A stretch of DNA of 64,000 bases from Paenibacillus polymyxa (lineage in GTDB: Bacteria > Bacillota > Bacilli > Paenibacillales > Paenibacillaceae), in assembly GCF_015710975.1 (NCBI RefSeq), contig NZ_CP049783.1, positions 2,353,501 to 2,417,500 on the forward strand, written 5' to 3'. Shown piece by piece: positions 63,718-64,000 of the stretch (its first letter is position 1; each line of letters starts with the position of its first letter). A program made the position numbers and the translations under genes. Under the pieces are notes generated by a model. The model was not told the DNA's origin. It saw nothing but the letters and a program-made list of their open reading frames with translations, and did no database searches.

Positions 63718-64000
63718 ATGGACCAAAAGCATGTAATAAATGGAAAAGAACAATATAAGGAAGAATCGATTTTTACTTTCCCGAAAGGCATACCTGGTTT
63801 TGAGCATTTACGTGATTTTAAGCTACAGGAACATAACGAGTTGTTCAGTATTTTTAGTGCTGTAGAAGAGGACGGTATTTCATTTATAACAATCAATCCT
63901 TTTGATTTTGTACATGATTACGAGTTTGAGTTGTCTAATGATGCTCTTGCAGATATTGATGTAACAGTCCGAGAACAGATTGCAGTTCGTTGTATTGTAA
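63718..64000 (+). CDS. fliW: Flagellar assembly factor FliW, N-terminal part
   Basis: ATG 63718 follows AGGAGG. The visible 94 residues include FTFPKGIPGFEHLRDFKLQ, ISFITINPFDFVHDYEFEL and VREQIAVRCIV, the FliW pattern. FliW binds flagellin and, when flagellin is secreted, binds CsrA, setting flagellin translation. The gene runs off the window; the residues seen are the first two thirds. csrA is expected just beyond. Confidence 0.92.
   Translation, partial: MDQKHVINGKEQYKEESIFTFPKGIPGFEHLRDFKLQEHNELFSIFSAVEEDGISFITINPFDFVHDYEFELSNDALADIDVTVREQIAVRCIV

Overview
The window looks like a chromosomal segment of a spore-forming, flagellated, low-to-mid GC Gram-positive rod of the Paenibacillaceae, most likely Paenibacillus close to P. 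polymyxa. This is inferred from gene content and order: the run atp operon, DUF1146, murA, spoIID, spoIIQ, spoIIID, mbl, flhO, flhP, epuA-like, fabZ resembles Bacillus with Paenibacillus-type insertions. SLH and 'stalk' (copper amine oxidase N-terminal-like) surface proteins, degSU next to comFA/comFC and the yvyF-flgM-flgN-flgK-flgL-fliW block also fit. No rRNA, tRNA, CRISPR array, prophage or insertion sequence was seen.

Layout. 1-519 is the end of a sugar ABC transporter solute-binding protein. 872-2778 carries upp and the UDP-GlcNAc 2-epimerase gene. 2894-10488 is the F1Fo ATP synthase operon (AtpZ/AtpI-like, atpI, atpB, E, F, H, A, G, D, C). 10834-19853 holds DUF1146, murA, the sporulation genes spoIID, spoIIQ and spoIIID, mbl and two flagellar rod/hook-like genes, followed by a ~0.9 kb gap with two oppositely oriented copies of a palindromic repeat. 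19854-22116 has fabZ and a phosphohexose mutase gene. 22377-31746 is a cell-surface block: a DUF5693 membrane protein, csaB, tagA, tagO and a 1337-residue SLH protein. CsaB, TagA and TagO are expected to build and pyruvylate the wall polymer that SLH domains bind.

32100-41792 is the most unusual part. It has an RND permease, a lipoprotein adaptor, a probably abundant secreted protein with a C-terminal stalk domain and two possible translation starts, a stalk-TolC fusion protein and a small secreted protein. It resembles a tripartite efflux machine adapted to a cell with no outer membrane. A SASP gene and metK follow, and metK has a terminator very close behind its promoter. A second RND system (adaptor, permease, TetR regulator) runs on the minus strand from a promoter with paired operators. 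49623-52340 encodes a large secreted phosphodiester-glycosidase-like protein with a C-terminal stalk domain.

52388-58119 carries the DegS-DegU two-component system, an unrecognised small membrane protein, and the competence genes comFA and comFC. A small LysM protein gene follows, then the late flagellar block yvyF-flgM-flgN-flgK-flgL-fliW, cut by the window end. Possible promoters for sigma-F (spoIIQ), sigma-E (spoIIID) and sigma-D (flgM) can be read by eye. spoIIID appears frameshifted in a run of six G.
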